This document shows positions 19,466 through 28,620 of a stretch of DNA of 64,000 bases, one piece after another (the first letter of the stretch is position 1; every line of letters starts with the position of its first letter). The notes beneath the pieces were generated by a model. That model made no database searches and was not told the DNA's origin. It saw nothing but the letters and a program-made list of their open reading frames with translations. Source of the DNA: Flavobacterium humidisoli (lineage in GTDB: Bacteria > Bacteroidota > Bacteroidia > Flavobacteriales > Flavobacteriaceae). Both the position numbers and the translations under genes were made by a program. The stretch covers positions 3,348,001-3,412,000 of the forward strand of contig NZ_CP096829.1 of NCBI RefSeq assembly GCF_023272795.1, given 5' to 3'.

Positions 19466-19473
19466 CAAATATA
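19466..19473 (-). promoter_or_regulatory. -7 box of the osmC-like gene
   Basis: TATATTTG on the minus strand is an exact TAnnTTTG, giving a 5' UTR of about 60 nt. No matching -33 TTTG is obvious. Confidence 0.4.
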
Positions 19474-19812
19474 ATCAATATTTTGCAGAATAGTTTTATG
19501 AAATTTAATGAGATTGTTAAGTTTTGGGTTTTAGGTTGGAGTGAGTTTTAACTGCAAATTGCGCAAAGGTTTACGTAATCCCGATAGCTATCGGGAGCGG
19601 AGTTTTTAGGTTTGTTCGAGGCTTTGTAATCTTTCTCAAAGTTTAAAACTTTTAAAAAGATCTGCATAATATTAAGACAACGCTTTGAGAACTTTGAGGT
19701 TAAAAAAAAATGCAATGAGATCATTGCATCTTTTAAATTATAAAAAATTCCAAATTCGAATTAAGCTTTGTTAATTGGAATTTGGAATTTAAAAAATTGG
19801 AATTTCTAGTGT
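19474..19812. other. Intergenic stretch with small repeats
   Basis: No ORF is supported. It contains the palindrome CCCGATAGCTATCGGG (19580-19595), a run of GCAAAG/CTTTGAG-type repeat debris (19555-19700), the terminator of the DUF349 gene, and ttccaaattc-type repeats (19745-19805) like those beside thrC. Confidence 0.55.
19702..19735 (-). terminator. Terminator of the DUF349 gene
   Basis: ATGCAATGA pairs with TCATTGCAT (19710-19729, 2-nt minimal loop). On the minus strand it is followed by T9 (19710-19702). Confidence 0.65.
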
Positions 19813-21792
19813 TTATTCCTGTCCCAAGTTTCTTAATTGTTTCAATTTATCTTTCCAAACTTCAAGGCTTTCTTTATGAATTGCAATGTTTTTACGAACC
19901 TCTGTAACTATTGAATTCTCTTTTTTGGCATTTTTAGTATTGGTAAAGAACTGAATGTTGTTCTCTAACTGGAAGATTTCATTTTGAACTTCCTCAATTT
20001 TACGCATAATAAAGATTTTTTCATTATCTAATTTGCGAGTGTCATTGCTGTCACTTAGAGAATCAATACGGTTTGCAAAACGCATCATTTCAGATTCTTT
20101 TTTGCTTAAACTTAGTTTTTCAAAAAGAGCATCTAAGATTTTATTGAACTTTCCTTCGATATGTCTTCTAGAGAAAGGAACTTTTCCAAATCCTTTCCAA
20201 GTTTCAATATGTGCTTTTATGGCATCTAAATCTGTTTTATGATCTCCAGTTAATTGGAAAGATCTTAAAGTGTCTAGGTATGTTTTTTTATTGTCAAAAG
20301 CGGCAACTTCTTCACTGTTTTCTTCAGATTTATGCTCTTTTAATTTATCAAAATAATGGTTGCAGGCATCCTTAAATTCTTTCCAGATTTTATCTGAATA
20401 TTTTTTAGGAACGTGGCCAATTTGTTTCCATTCTTCCTGGATCTGTTTCATTACAGGAGTTGTAGCTGAGAAATCGGTGCTTTCCTGTAATTCTTTCGCT
20501 TTTGCAACAAGAGCCAGTTTTTTATTTAAATTATCGTTTTGATCTTTTTTAATGTCTTTATAGAAAGAATTTTTGAAAGCATTGAAATTTCGAACAGCAG
20601 TTTTAAATGCGGCCCAAGTTTCTTCGTTTACTTCAGAAGGAACTTTTCCTGCGGCAAAGAACTCATTTCTTAACTCTTCTACTTTCTGAATCTGAATAAG
20701 CCATTGCGAGTGAGAATTTACTTTTTCACTTCCAAGTACTTCAATTTTAGCAATAATTTCTTTTTTAGTTTCAAGATTTTTTTGCTCGTTTGCTCTTTGG
20801 CTTTCAAATAAAAGTTCTCTTTTATCGTGTATTTTTTTAGTCAATTCGCTAAATTGATTCCAGATGGCATCACGGTGCTCTTTAGAAACTGGTCCGATTT
20901 CTTCTTTCCAGATTCTGTGTAGATCCTGTAATTCGCGGAAAGATTTGCTGACATCAGTGTCATTTACCAATTCTTCAACGCGCGCTATAATCTTTTGTTT
21001 TAGTTCTAAATTATGTTTAAAGTCTAAATCTCTAGCCTCGCGATCTAAATGTAGATAATCGTAGAAGTTTTCTACATGAAAATGGTAATTGTTCCAGACG
21101 TGATTGTATTTGTCTTTTGGAATTGCTCCAGCATTTTTCCATCTTTCTCTTAATTCATTAAAATGCTTAAGAGTGTCTTTGATGTTTTCTTGCGGATTGA
21201 TTAATTCCTTTAATTCCTCAACAATAGCCAGACGATTCTCTAAATTGCTTTTTAGATTGGTTTGTAAATGTTTAAAATGAGCATTTCTTTTATCTCTAAA
21301 AACATTATAATATTCGTCAAATTTTGATTTTAAAGGAAGGTGATATTCAAATTCTTCATTAGGATCTGGATTAGAAGCTAAAAATTCTTCTTTTTTCTCC
21401 TCTATAAGATGATGATACTGTAGTAAAAAAGCCTTTTTGATTTCTTCAATATGATCTTTTACAGACATTACTTTGTCTATATTAACCAGTTTTTTAAGTT
21501 CATCAACAAGAGCGTCAAGCGAGAAAGTGTTGTAATCCTGCATAGGAATGTCATGACGATCCTTTAAAGTTTCGTCCTCACTTTCAGCAGCATTTGAATT
21601 TGTAATGACATCTAATGCTTCTTGATGATCATTTTCTTGTTTTTCTACTTCGTTTTCCGTTTCTGAGACCAAATCTTGGGTCAAAGTTTCAGAATCTGAT
21701 GTTTCGATTGCATCATTTGCTACAGAATCATTTATTTCGATTCCAGATTTTCCGTCTGCTTCATGCAGGTTATCATTCTTTTCTTCTAACAT
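19813..21792 (-). CDS. DUF349-repeat protein
   Basis: A 659-aa, highly charged helical protein. After an acidic N-terminus (about 1-90) come several DUF349 repeats of about 70-75 residues, recognisable by W-containing units such as FNELRERWKNAGAIPKDKY, DLHRIWKEEIGPVSKEHRD, IQEEWKQIGHVPKKYSD and IETWKGFGKVPFSRRH. The C-terminus is a coiled coil. I chose the ATG at 21792 (MLEEKND), because the upstream ATG at 21825 falls at the predicted transcription start. DUF349 proteins are common in Bacteroidota; function unknown. Confidence 0.88.
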   Translation of the reverse strand: MLEEKNDNLHEADGKSGIEINDSVANDAIETSDSETLTQDLVSETENEVEKQENDHQEALDVITNSNAAESEDETLKDRHDIPMQDYNTFSLDALVDELKKLVNIDKVMSVKDHIEEIKKAFLLQYHHLIEEKKEEFLASNPDPNEEFEYHLPLKSKFDEYYNVFRDKRNAHFKHLQTNLKSNLENRLAIVEELKELINPQENIKDTLKHFNELRERWKNAGAIPKDKYNHVWNNYHFHVENFYDYLHLDREARDLDFKHNLELKQKIIARVEELVNDTDVSKSFRELQDLHRIWKEEIGPVSKEHRDAIWNQFSELTKKIHDKRELLFESQRANEQKNLETKKEIIAKIEVLGSEKVNSHSQWLIQIQKVEELRNEFFAAGKVPSEVNEETWAAFKTAVRNFNAFKNSFYKDIKKDQNDNLNKKLALVAKAKELQESTDFSATTPVMKQIQEEWKQIGHVPKKYSDKIWKEFKDACNHYFDKLKEHKSEENSEEVAAFDNKKTYLDTLRSFQLTGDHKTDLDAIKAHIETWKGFGKVPFSRRHIEGKFNKILDALFEKLSLSKKESEMMRFANRIDSLSDSNDTRKLDNEKIFIMRKIEEVQNEIFQLENNIQFFTNTKNAKKENSIVTEVRKNIAIHKESLEVWKDKLKQLRNLGQE

Positions 21793-21828
21793 CTTTAAAA
21801 TGTATAAGGTTTTTATTTTAAACAATGC

Positions 21829-21859
21829 GAAAGATAGTAAAGGTGTTTCTAACTACAAA
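21829..21859 (-). promoter_or_regulatory. Promoter of the DUF349 gene
   Basis: On the minus strand TTTG (21859-21856), 19 nt, TATCTTTC (21836-21829). This fits the Bacteroidota -33/-7 layout with one mismatch in the -7 box, and puts transcription start near 21823, downstream of the alternative ATG. Confidence 0.5.
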
Positions 21860-22041
21860 ATAAATCACTTGTTTATACGGTATTTTACGACGAAATTCCT
21901 ATTCTTTCTAAAAGTTTTCTAGTATGTTGAATCTATTTTTAGTGAATTATTAAAGGATATATAAATTCAAAAATTGGCATTGTATCTAAAATACACTCTC
22001 AATTATCCATTTTTTTGGGACTTCTATTGCTATTTCTTTAA

Positions 22042-22794
22042 TTAAAAAAGAATTAACACTCCAGCTTCCAGCCCCCAATTATAGGTCCTCTCAGGACCGA
22101 AACCAGCGCTGGGGTGTATGTAAACAAGATTTGAGGGTGTAATTTTTCGTCCAAATTCAACAAAAGCATTATTTTGAAAACCTTCAATAACAGTATTATA
22201 TCGAAGTGCTACATCTCCAGAAATCCAGTTTTTTCCAAAAAAATGCATTAATAGATTTTCTAAAAGTGCAGTACTAATATCGGAACGATCACTATTTCCG
22301 GCAAAACTCTGTTGATATTCAACTGTAGAGAGTAGCAAAAACTTTTTTCTATTAAAGTATCTTCCGTAAACCATGGCAGGCATAACAACCCATTTTCCGG
22401 TTCCAAAATTTGGATCTGCGGCTGTGTTAGAATAAACTCTGGTTCTTACCGCAATACCATTGTTATTTCTTAAGTAAGGAATAAAGCTGATTCCGCCTCC
22501 CACATCCCCAATTGCAGTCTTGTTTGTAGAAGTGGTGTTAGTAGAAACAAGAGGAAGATCAAATCGTAGATTCCAGGCTTTATTGCCAATTGGCCATAAA
22601 AAACGAACTTGTGTGGTATTAAACGAACCTTTGTCGGTATCTAAATATTCATTGTAAAATAGAATTGTTTTAAGAAAATAATGATAGCGAGGCTCAGATA
22701 ACGGACTTTTGAGAGTGTCTGAGTTTTGAGCTGAAAGTAGGTTGTGTAATAAAAAAAATAAAATGCTAAGTAATTGTATTTTATTCATAACCAC
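22042..22794 (-). CDS. Putative outer-membrane beta-barrel protein
   Basis: A 250-aa protein with a signal peptide (IQLLSILFFLLHNLLSAQ). The mature part is rich in alternating hydrophobic/aromatic strands (RFLWPIGNKAWNLRFDLPL, KWVVMPAMVYGRYF, KKFLLLSTVEYQQSF) and ends in a hydrophobic strand finishing in Phe (GLEAGVLILF), the classic outer-membrane signature. It may start at the ATG at 22788 (MNKIQ) rather than 22794. Specific substrate unknown; it resembles small transporter-like barrels. It follows aroE by about 60 bp on the same strand. Confidence 0.75.
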   Translation of the reverse strand: MVMNKIQLLSILFFLLHNLLSAQNSDTLKSPLSEPRYHYFLKTILFYNEYLDTDKGSFNTTQVRFLWPIGNKAWNLRFDLPLVSTNTTSTNKTAIGDVGGGISFIPYLRNNNGIAVRTRVYSNTAADPNFGTGKWVVMPAMVYGRYFNRKKFLLLSTVEYQQSFAGNSDRSDISTALLENLLMHFFGKNWISGDVALRYNTVIEGFQNNAFVEFGRKITPSNLVYIHPSAGFGPERTYNWGLEAGVLILF

Positions 22795-22856
22795 TTGTTA
22801 GTTAGTGGATTAAAAATACAAAAAATACGTTAACATTTTATTTTTTGATACTTATT

Positions 22857-23609
22857 TTATTTATTCCAGATTTTCCATGCTTTTTCAGCTTGAAAAATAA
22901 GCATATCGTGACCATTTTTAATTACAGCGCCCATTTCTTTTGCTTTTCGTAAGAAAGTGGTTTCTGCTGGATTATAGATTAAATCGTATGCAATGTGTTT
23001 TTCTGTGAAAAACTCATATGGCAAATTCGGACAAGCTTCAATATTCGGGCTTGTTCCAACTGGTGTACAGTTGATTATAATTTGAAAATTGTCAAAAGTA
23101 GTCGCGTTGATCAAATCATAGTCAATGATGTTTTCTTTTGCTTCTCGAGAAACAAAAGTATAAGGAATATCCAATTCGTCCAAAGCAAAAGCTACGCCTT
23201 TAGAGGCTCCTCCTGTTCCCAAAATAAGCGCTTTTTTGTGATGTGGCTCTAATAGTGGCTTAAGAGACTTTTTGAATCCGTAATAATCTGTATTGTAGCC
23301 CTTTAATTTACCACTTTTAGTAAATTTAATGGTATTAACAGCACCAATCAAAGCAGCTTTTTTTGATAATTTATCTAAGAATGGAATAACTTGTTCTTTG
23401 TACGGAATAGTAACATTTAAGCCCTTTAAATCAGGATTGTTTTTAATTAATTCTGTGAAGTAATTAATTTCAGAAATGTCAAAATTCTCATAGCTGTTGC
23501 CAGCAAAAACTTCATTGTTAAATTTTTCTGTAAAATAACCTTTTGAAAAAGAGTAGCTTATGTTGCGTCCTAATAATCCAAAACGTCTTCTTAATAAAAT
23601 ATCAACCAT
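22857..23609 (-). CDS. aroE: Shikimate dehydrogenase
   Basis: NADPH-dependent reduction of 3-dehydroshikimate in the chorismate pathway. The 250-aa protein has the shikimate-binding segment SYSFSKGYF near residue 18, the catalytic-lysine region VTIPYKEQVIPFLD, and a Rossmann glycine motif LGTGGASKG (about 127-136), then NCTPVGTSPN. The start ATG at 23609 is 2 bp after the stop of the upstream TPR gene, so the two are translationally close and likely one transcript. Confidence 0.94.
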   Translation of the reverse strand: MVDILLRRRFGLLGRNISYSFSKGYFTEKFNNEVFAGNSYENFDISEINYFTELIKNNPDLKGLNVTIPYKEQVIPFLDKLSKKAALIGAVNTIKFTKSGKLKGYNTDYYGFKKSLKPLLEPHHKKALILGTGGASKGVAFALDELDIPYTFVSREAKENIIDYDLINATTFDNFQIIINCTPVGTSPNIEACPNLPYEFFTEKHIAYDLIYNPAETTFLRKAKEMGAVIKNGHDMLIFQAEKAWKIWNK

Positions 23610-23611
23610 TC

Positions 23612-25006
23612 TTATTTACGATGTTTTTCTATATAATTTTTTACTGTTTTTTTTGCCCAAACAACTGGGAATAAGTCTTCAATTAAGATATAATTATCAA
23701 AATTTAGACGTAAGCCATTGCTTAAATGAAATTTAGCTTTTGTATTATCTTGAATCATAAAATACAATCCAGCCAAACGATATTCGATTTCGTTTTCTTC
23801 AGGAAAATATTCTGAAGCTTGCAATAAAGTTTGAATAGCCGTTTCAAATTCTCCTAAAAACTGAAGGATATCAACCCAATACAACCAAGTGTCTAGTGCA
23901 TAATCTCCAAATTCAACCGCTTTTCTAAAACCGAATTCGGCTTCTTCAAAGAAATTCATTTGCTTGTTGATTGTAGCATATCTTTTCCAGTACAAACGAT
24001 TCTGATTGTCAATCGCTAAAGCTTTATTCACAAAAAACAATGCTTTTTGATAGTTTTTCTGGCGAAGATGAAAATCTGTAATCGCAATCCAACCTTTATC
24101 TAAAAGCGGATCTTCATGTACAGTTTGGTTATAATATTGAATTGCTTTCGCTAAATTTCCAAGTTTTTCATAACATTTTCCAATTCGAAGAAGGGCATAC
24201 GAAGTCGCATCGTCCAATTCGATGGTTCTGTTATAACTTTCAATTGCTTCATTGTATTTTTTTAGACGCTCGTAAGCTTTTGCTTTTTCCATAAAAGCGC
24301 CTAAAAATTCATCATCAATCAGCGTTGCATAATCAAATGCACGAATCGCCGCTTCATATTCTTTTATGCCATAATGAAGACGTCCAAGCTGATGCCAAGC
24401 GATTTCGCTGTATGGATTTCTGTTGATGTATTCGTTTAGATAGACAATAGCTTCTTGATTTTGGTCTAAAAACTCAAAGCAATACACTACGTTATAGAGA
24501 GCAGATTGATCTTCTAAGTCTTCTTCAAGACATTTGATAAAACTGTCCTTTGCAAGCTCAAGATTATCCATAAAAAGATATTCCATTCCGATCAAATTGT
24601 ACACATCAGCATAATCATCAGTGTATTGAAGCGCGATTTTTAACAGTTCGACCGCTTTTTCGTGCTGATCTCTTTTTGAGCAGATATTGGCTTTCTGGAT
24701 ATAGATTTCCTCGTTGTTGGGTTCAATTGCGTATAACTCATTCAAAAGCTTTTCAGCAATGTCGAGTTTGTCATCATAAACCAGCATTTCTACTTGTACT
24801 AATTTTAAGCCTGTAGATTTTGGGTGCTGGTCTAATGCAAGTTTTAAGGCCTTTTTTGCTAAATTAGCCTTACCTATGTCTAAATAATGAAGAATTATTT
24901 CTTCAAATTCTTCAGAATCAAAAAAGAGCACTTTGTTAGTTTTTAACATCGACTCAAATTTGGATAGGGATAGGTTATAATCTTCTTCTTCGTTGCTTAA
25001 TTGCAT
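23612..25006 (-). CDS. Tetratricopeptide-repeat protein
   Basis: A 464-aa cytosolic protein without signal peptide, made almost wholly of TPR units from about residue 45 to the end. Good units are VDLLKIALQYTDDYADVYN-like and YNEAIESYNRTIELDDATSY. It is a conserved Bacteroidota protein found next to aroE, as here (2-bp spacing). It probably acts as a scaffold; no catalytic motif seen. Confidence 0.88.
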   Translation of the reverse strand: MQLSNEEEDYNLSLSKFESMLKTNKVLFFDSEEFEEIILHYLDIGKANLAKKALKLALDQHPKSTGLKLVQVEMLVYDDKLDIAEKLLNELYAIEPNNEEIYIQKANICSKRDQHEKAVELLKIALQYTDDYADVYNLIGMEYLFMDNLELAKDSFIKCLEEDLEDQSALYNVVYCFEFLDQNQEAIVYLNEYINRNPYSEIAWHQLGRLHYGIKEYEAAIRAFDYATLIDDEFLGAFMEKAKAYERLKKYNEAIESYNRTIELDDATSYALLRIGKCYEKLGNLAKAIQYYNQTVHEDPLLDKGWIAITDFHLRQKNYQKALFFVNKALAIDNQNRLYWKRYATINKQMNFFEEAEFGFRKAVEFGDYALDTWLYWVDILQFLGEFETAIQTLLQASEYFPEENEIEYRLAGLYFMIQDNTKAKFHLSNGLRLNFDNYILIEDLFPVVWAKKTVKNYIEKHRK

Positions 25007-25269
25007 ACTTCGTATATTTGAAATTAGCCTGTTATAAATTTAGGCAACCATATAATCGCTGTAAGGATAAGGAATTAATTGTTTTGAACAATTTAATTAA
25101 CAATATATGGCGTTTTTTATTCTATTTTGGGAAGAAATCTCCTTTGTTTACAAGGGATTAGCTTCGGTATTGTCATTTTTTTATTTGTATCAGAAGACTT
25201 TGTAGAAATAGAAATGGAGCATTAATTTCTGTCAGTTTTATTAAAACAGCGCTCAAATAGTTTTGTGTT

Positions 25270-26463
25270 TTAGTTATTGCTCTTCTTCATTATTTCGTCC
25301 ATCACGTCTAAAATGATTGCGCAACCTTCTCTAATTTCGTCTTCAGAAATAGTCAAAGGAGGTGTAATTCTTATTGCGCATCCTTCAAATAAAAGCCAGA
25401 ATAAAATAAGTCCTCTGTCTTGACAGGTTAAAATGACTTCGTTTGTAATATCTGCCGATTCTGTCATAGCGGCAAGCATTAATCCTTTTCCTCTAACTTC
25501 TTTAATCAAAGGATGTACCAAAAGTGATCTGAAGAGTTTTTCCTTCTCTAGCGTTTCTGCCATTAAATTTGTTTCAGTTAATTCTTGCAAAGTAGCCAGG
25601 CAAGCTGACGCAATGACAGGGTGACCTCCAAAAGTGGTAATATGTCCCAGTTTTGGATTTTCTGTTAAAAGATCCATTTTTTCAGCAGAAGCAGTAAATG
25701 CACCAACAGGCATTCCGCCGCCCATTCCTTTACCCATAACCACAATATCTGGAATAACATCATAATTTTGGAAACCAAAAAGTTTTCCTGTTCTTCCAAA
25801 ACCGGGCTGAATTTCATCCACAATCATTAAAGCTCCAACCTCATCACAGCGTTTACGGACTTTTTGAAGGAAATTATTTTCTGGCTGAATAAAACCAGCT
25901 CCTCCTTGAATGGTTTCTAAAAGAATGGCTGCAGTTCTTGTAGTTATTTTTTGCAGGTCTTCTTCGTTATTGAACGTAATAAAATCAACATCTGGAAGTA
26001 AAGGTCTAAAAGCTTGTTTACGCTCTTCAAATCCCATAACGCTCATCGAGCCCATGGTATTTCCATGATAAGCGTTGTGACAAGAAATAAGCTGACTGCG
26101 CCCTGTAACTCTTTTTGCAAGCTTTAAAGAGCCTTCAATAGCTTCTGTGCCTGAATTTACTAGGTAGGTTTTATTTAAGGATTCTGGAAGCAGAGAAGCC
26201 ATTAATTTGCAATACTGAACGGCCGGACTCTGAGAGTATTCTCCGTAAACCATCACATGCGAATATTTGTCTAACTGATCTTTTATTGCCTGATTTACAC
26301 GTGGATGCTGATGTCCTAAAGTGCAAGCCGAAACTCCAGCAACAAAATCTAAATATTTTTTATCGTTTGTATCGTATATGTAAGAGCCAACGGCGTGCGA
26401 AACTTCCATTCCGAGTGGGTAAGGAGAGGTTTGTGCTTGGTATTTTATAAAATCTGGATTCAT
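25270..26463 (-). CDS. Class-III aminotransferase
   Basis: A 397-aa PLP enzyme of the acetylornithine / omega-amino acid aminotransferase family. Motifs: NSGTEAIEGSLKLAKR (cofactor phosphate), CHNAYHGNT, VDEIQPGFGRTG, and the PLP lysine K245 in VVMGKGMGGGMPVGAF. No arg or lys biosynthesis genes adjoin it, so the substrate cannot be assigned. The 263-bp gap upstream of the TPR gene (25007-25269) holds no ORF or clear structure. Confidence 0.85.
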   Translation of the reverse strand: MNPDFIKYQAQTSPYPLGMEVSHAVGSYIYDTNDKKYLDFVAGVSACTLGHQHPRVNQAIKDQLDKYSHVMVYGEYSQSPAVQYCKLMASLLPESLNKTYLVNSGTEAIEGSLKLAKRVTGRSQLISCHNAYHGNTMGSMSVMGFEERKQAFRPLLPDVDFITFNNEEDLQKITTRTAAILLETIQGGAGFIQPENNFLQKVRKRCDEVGALMIVDEIQPGFGRTGKLFGFQNYDVIPDIVVMGKGMGGGMPVGAFTASAEKMDLLTENPKLGHITTFGGHPVIASACLATLQELTETNLMAETLEKEKLFRSLLVHPLIKEVRGKGLMLAAMTESADITNEVILTCQDRGLILFWLLFEGCAIRITPPLTISEDEIREGCAIILDVMDEIMKKSNN

Positions 26464-26470
26464 TTTTTTT

Positions 26471-26580
26471 AAGTTGCTAAGGTACTGAGATACTAAGATT
26501 CTAAGTTTTTTTTACTTTACGCTTAGGTTAACTTTTTTAGAGGTTCAAAGCTGCAAAGGTACTGAGATTCTGAGGTTTTT
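26471..26580. repeat. CTAAG/TCTAAG-type repeat, two copies
   Basis: AGTTGCTAAGGTACTGAGAT (from 26472) recurs as GCTGCAAAGGTACTGAGATT (from 26551), each followed by a T run. The same unit appears near 38240, 45780 and 47735-47868. Confidence 0.55.
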
Positions 26581-26656
26581 TAACTTTACGATTGAAGTTA
26601 ATTTTGTGTTTTAAATAATCGCCATAGAACCTTAAACTGGGACTGGGACTGAAAAA

Positions 26657-28336
26657 CTATTTGATTTTAGGCTTCGGTTCCGCTTTGGCAGCTGGTTTCT
26701 TCTTGTCGTAATTCAAGGTTTCTTTCCTGATTTTCAGAGGAACGTTTTTACCTTTTTCTTCTTGTTCTTTTCCTTCTTTAATCAGTTTTTCATTCAGTTC
26801 ATTGTCTTCTGCAGAAAAAATATCATCTTTAGATTTGATTCTTTCATCGCCTCTCCATTTCATTCCTCGAAGTTTTCGAGCATTTTCTGGAAGTTCATCT
26901 TCAGGAAAAATATCGCCATCCACTTTATTGAAGAAAGTGATGGTTTCGATTGCATTATTTTCCAATATCATGTTGATTTTACTGCTGACATTTTTATTGA
27001 TTCCAATTAACTCGTTGGCATCATTTCTCATGTAGTAAATGACTTCGGTATTTTTAATGACATCAACATCATGCAATTTTCCATCCCGGAATTTTCCAAA
27101 CAAATTAATTCCCTTGACTTGATTGAAACCTGTTCCGAGTGTATCCTTGGAGAGGACAAAAGTATTATTTAGCACCTTTAACGAGTCAATTTTTCTCGTT
27201 TTATTGTCGCCAATTAAGTGCATTACATCACCTGTAATCTGGTTGTCGCCATTCCAAAGAATCGGATTTCCTATAAGCTTTGTCAAAGCGCTTTTAGAAT
27301 CTGAGTGTATAGAATCGCACTTACCGCTCATATCGGTTTTATAAAAACGAACATTGTTAAAAGCGCGCAGAATTCGTTCGCCTTCTTTTCCTGTTACCAT
27401 TAATTTTTTTCCGTGAATATAAACCGAGTCATTTTCAACTAAATTGATGGCAACAGCTCTTTTGGTTACAAACATTGAATCCTTAAGTTTGTAGAGCTCT
27501 GCGTAATGTCCTTTTACAATTCCTTTATTAATCGAATCGGTAATTTTTACATTTCGTGTTGCCGATGCAAATTCGATATTTCGATTATAATACAAACTGT
27601 CGCCTTCTATAAGTCGGTCATCGTACTTAATGTAGGATCTTCGCAGAAAATGGGCTAAGTTTTTCTTCGTATCGTAAAAACCTTTTTCGGTATAAATGTA
27701 ATTGGCTTTACTTGTAATAGTTGAAGGGCCAAGAAGATACGTATGTCCAGAATTGCTGTAATAATCCAAATGGTTTGATTTAATCACATATTTCGGATTC
27801 GTAATCGTAACTTCAGTCAAGAACTGAAATTTCTTTTCTTTTACATAATACCTCCCAGATTTACTTACCAAAGTATTGTCTTTGTTTACTATAGTACCTT
27901 TTGTATTATAAAATGCTTCTTGAACATTTCTGTCAAAATTAATAGTGTCAGTTTGCAAAGTGGCATCAGGAGAAGTTAAAACGGCATTTCCTGTAGCAAA
28001 AGCTTTTTTTTCATTTCCACTATATTCGGCATATTTACTATTCAAGAATAAAGTGTCTCCTTGTACTAATTGTACATTTCCGAATGCTTTTAAATAATTT
28101 TCTTTCTGAAAAAAATAAGCTTTGTTGCAAGTTAGCACAACACCATCATGATTCACTTTTACATTTCCAGTAAGTAAAAGCGCATCAGGTACATTAACTT
28201 GATCCACATCAGAAAAGTCAGCATTCTCGATGACAATTGTTTTTGGAGATTGAGCAGTTTTTTTTGCTTGCGCGAAAGTGAATTGAATGCTTAAAAAAGA
28301 CAGACAAATAAATATGAAAAAGAGTGATTTCTTCAA
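26657..28336 (-). CDS. OstA/LptA-like outer-membrane biogenesis protein
   Basis: A 559-aa exported protein with signal peptide MKKSLFFIFICLSFLSIQ...FAQ. Residues about 30-190 resemble the OstA/LptA N-terminal fold: repeated short strands such as LLTGNVKVNHDGVVLTCNKAYFF and KAFATGNAVLTSP. This domain binds lipid A in LptA and in LptD periplasmic parts. Beyond it the strand pattern continues, then a Lys/Glu-rich tail of about 60 residues. In Bacteroidota this protein probably takes part in LPS transport across the periplasm (inference). It stands alone. Confidence 0.82.
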   Translation of the reverse strand: MKKSLFFIFICLSFLSIQFTFAQAKKTAQSPKTIVIENADFSDVDQVNVPDALLLTGNVKVNHDGVVLTCNKAYFFQKENYLKAFGNVQLVQGDTLFLNSKYAEYSGNEKKAFATGNAVLTSPDATLQTDTINFDRNVQEAFYNTKGTIVNKDNTLVSKSGRYYVKEKKFQFLTEVTITNPKYVIKSNHLDYYSNSGHTYLLGPSTITSKANYIYTEKGFYDTKKNLAHFLRRSYIKYDDRLIEGDSLYYNRNIEFASATRNVKITDSINKGIVKGHYAELYKLKDSMFVTKRAVAINLVENDSVYIHGKKLMVTGKEGERILRAFNNVRFYKTDMSGKCDSIHSDSKSALTKLIGNPILWNGDNQITGDVMHLIGDNKTRKIDSLKVLNNTFVLSKDTLGTGFNQVKGINLFGKFRDGKLHDVDVIKNTEVIYYMRNDANELIGINKNVSSKINMILENNAIETITFFNKVDGDIFPEDELPENARKLRGMKWRGDERIKSKDDIFSAEDNELNEKLIKEGKEQEEKGKNVPLKIRKETLNYDKKKPAAKAEPKPKIK

Positions 28337-28620
28337 CTGATTAAATTTTTGTCAAATTTATAAAAAAGGTTACAACCTGTGGCGGTTATTAGCATTAATT
28401 TATAATTAGTCATTAACAGTCTAAAGTTGAATCAAGGCGTTTTTTTATTTTTCAACAAAATGGCATACTCTCACGTTGTAGTAGTTGTGTTTAGACTGAA
28501 AACAGTGTAAATTAGATAAATCGTTTTCGAAGTTTTAAAAAATGAGCTATTTTTAGAAAATTGTTTTCATGTTTTTTAGAGATGAAACCAATAGACGAAA
28601 TAAGAATAGCCCAAGAAAAT

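Noticed and set aside
25007..25269. Decayed gene or small RNA in this gap
   Set aside because: I see neither protein-like frames nor stable stems beyond a short GAACAATTTAATT motif; no evidence to call a feature.
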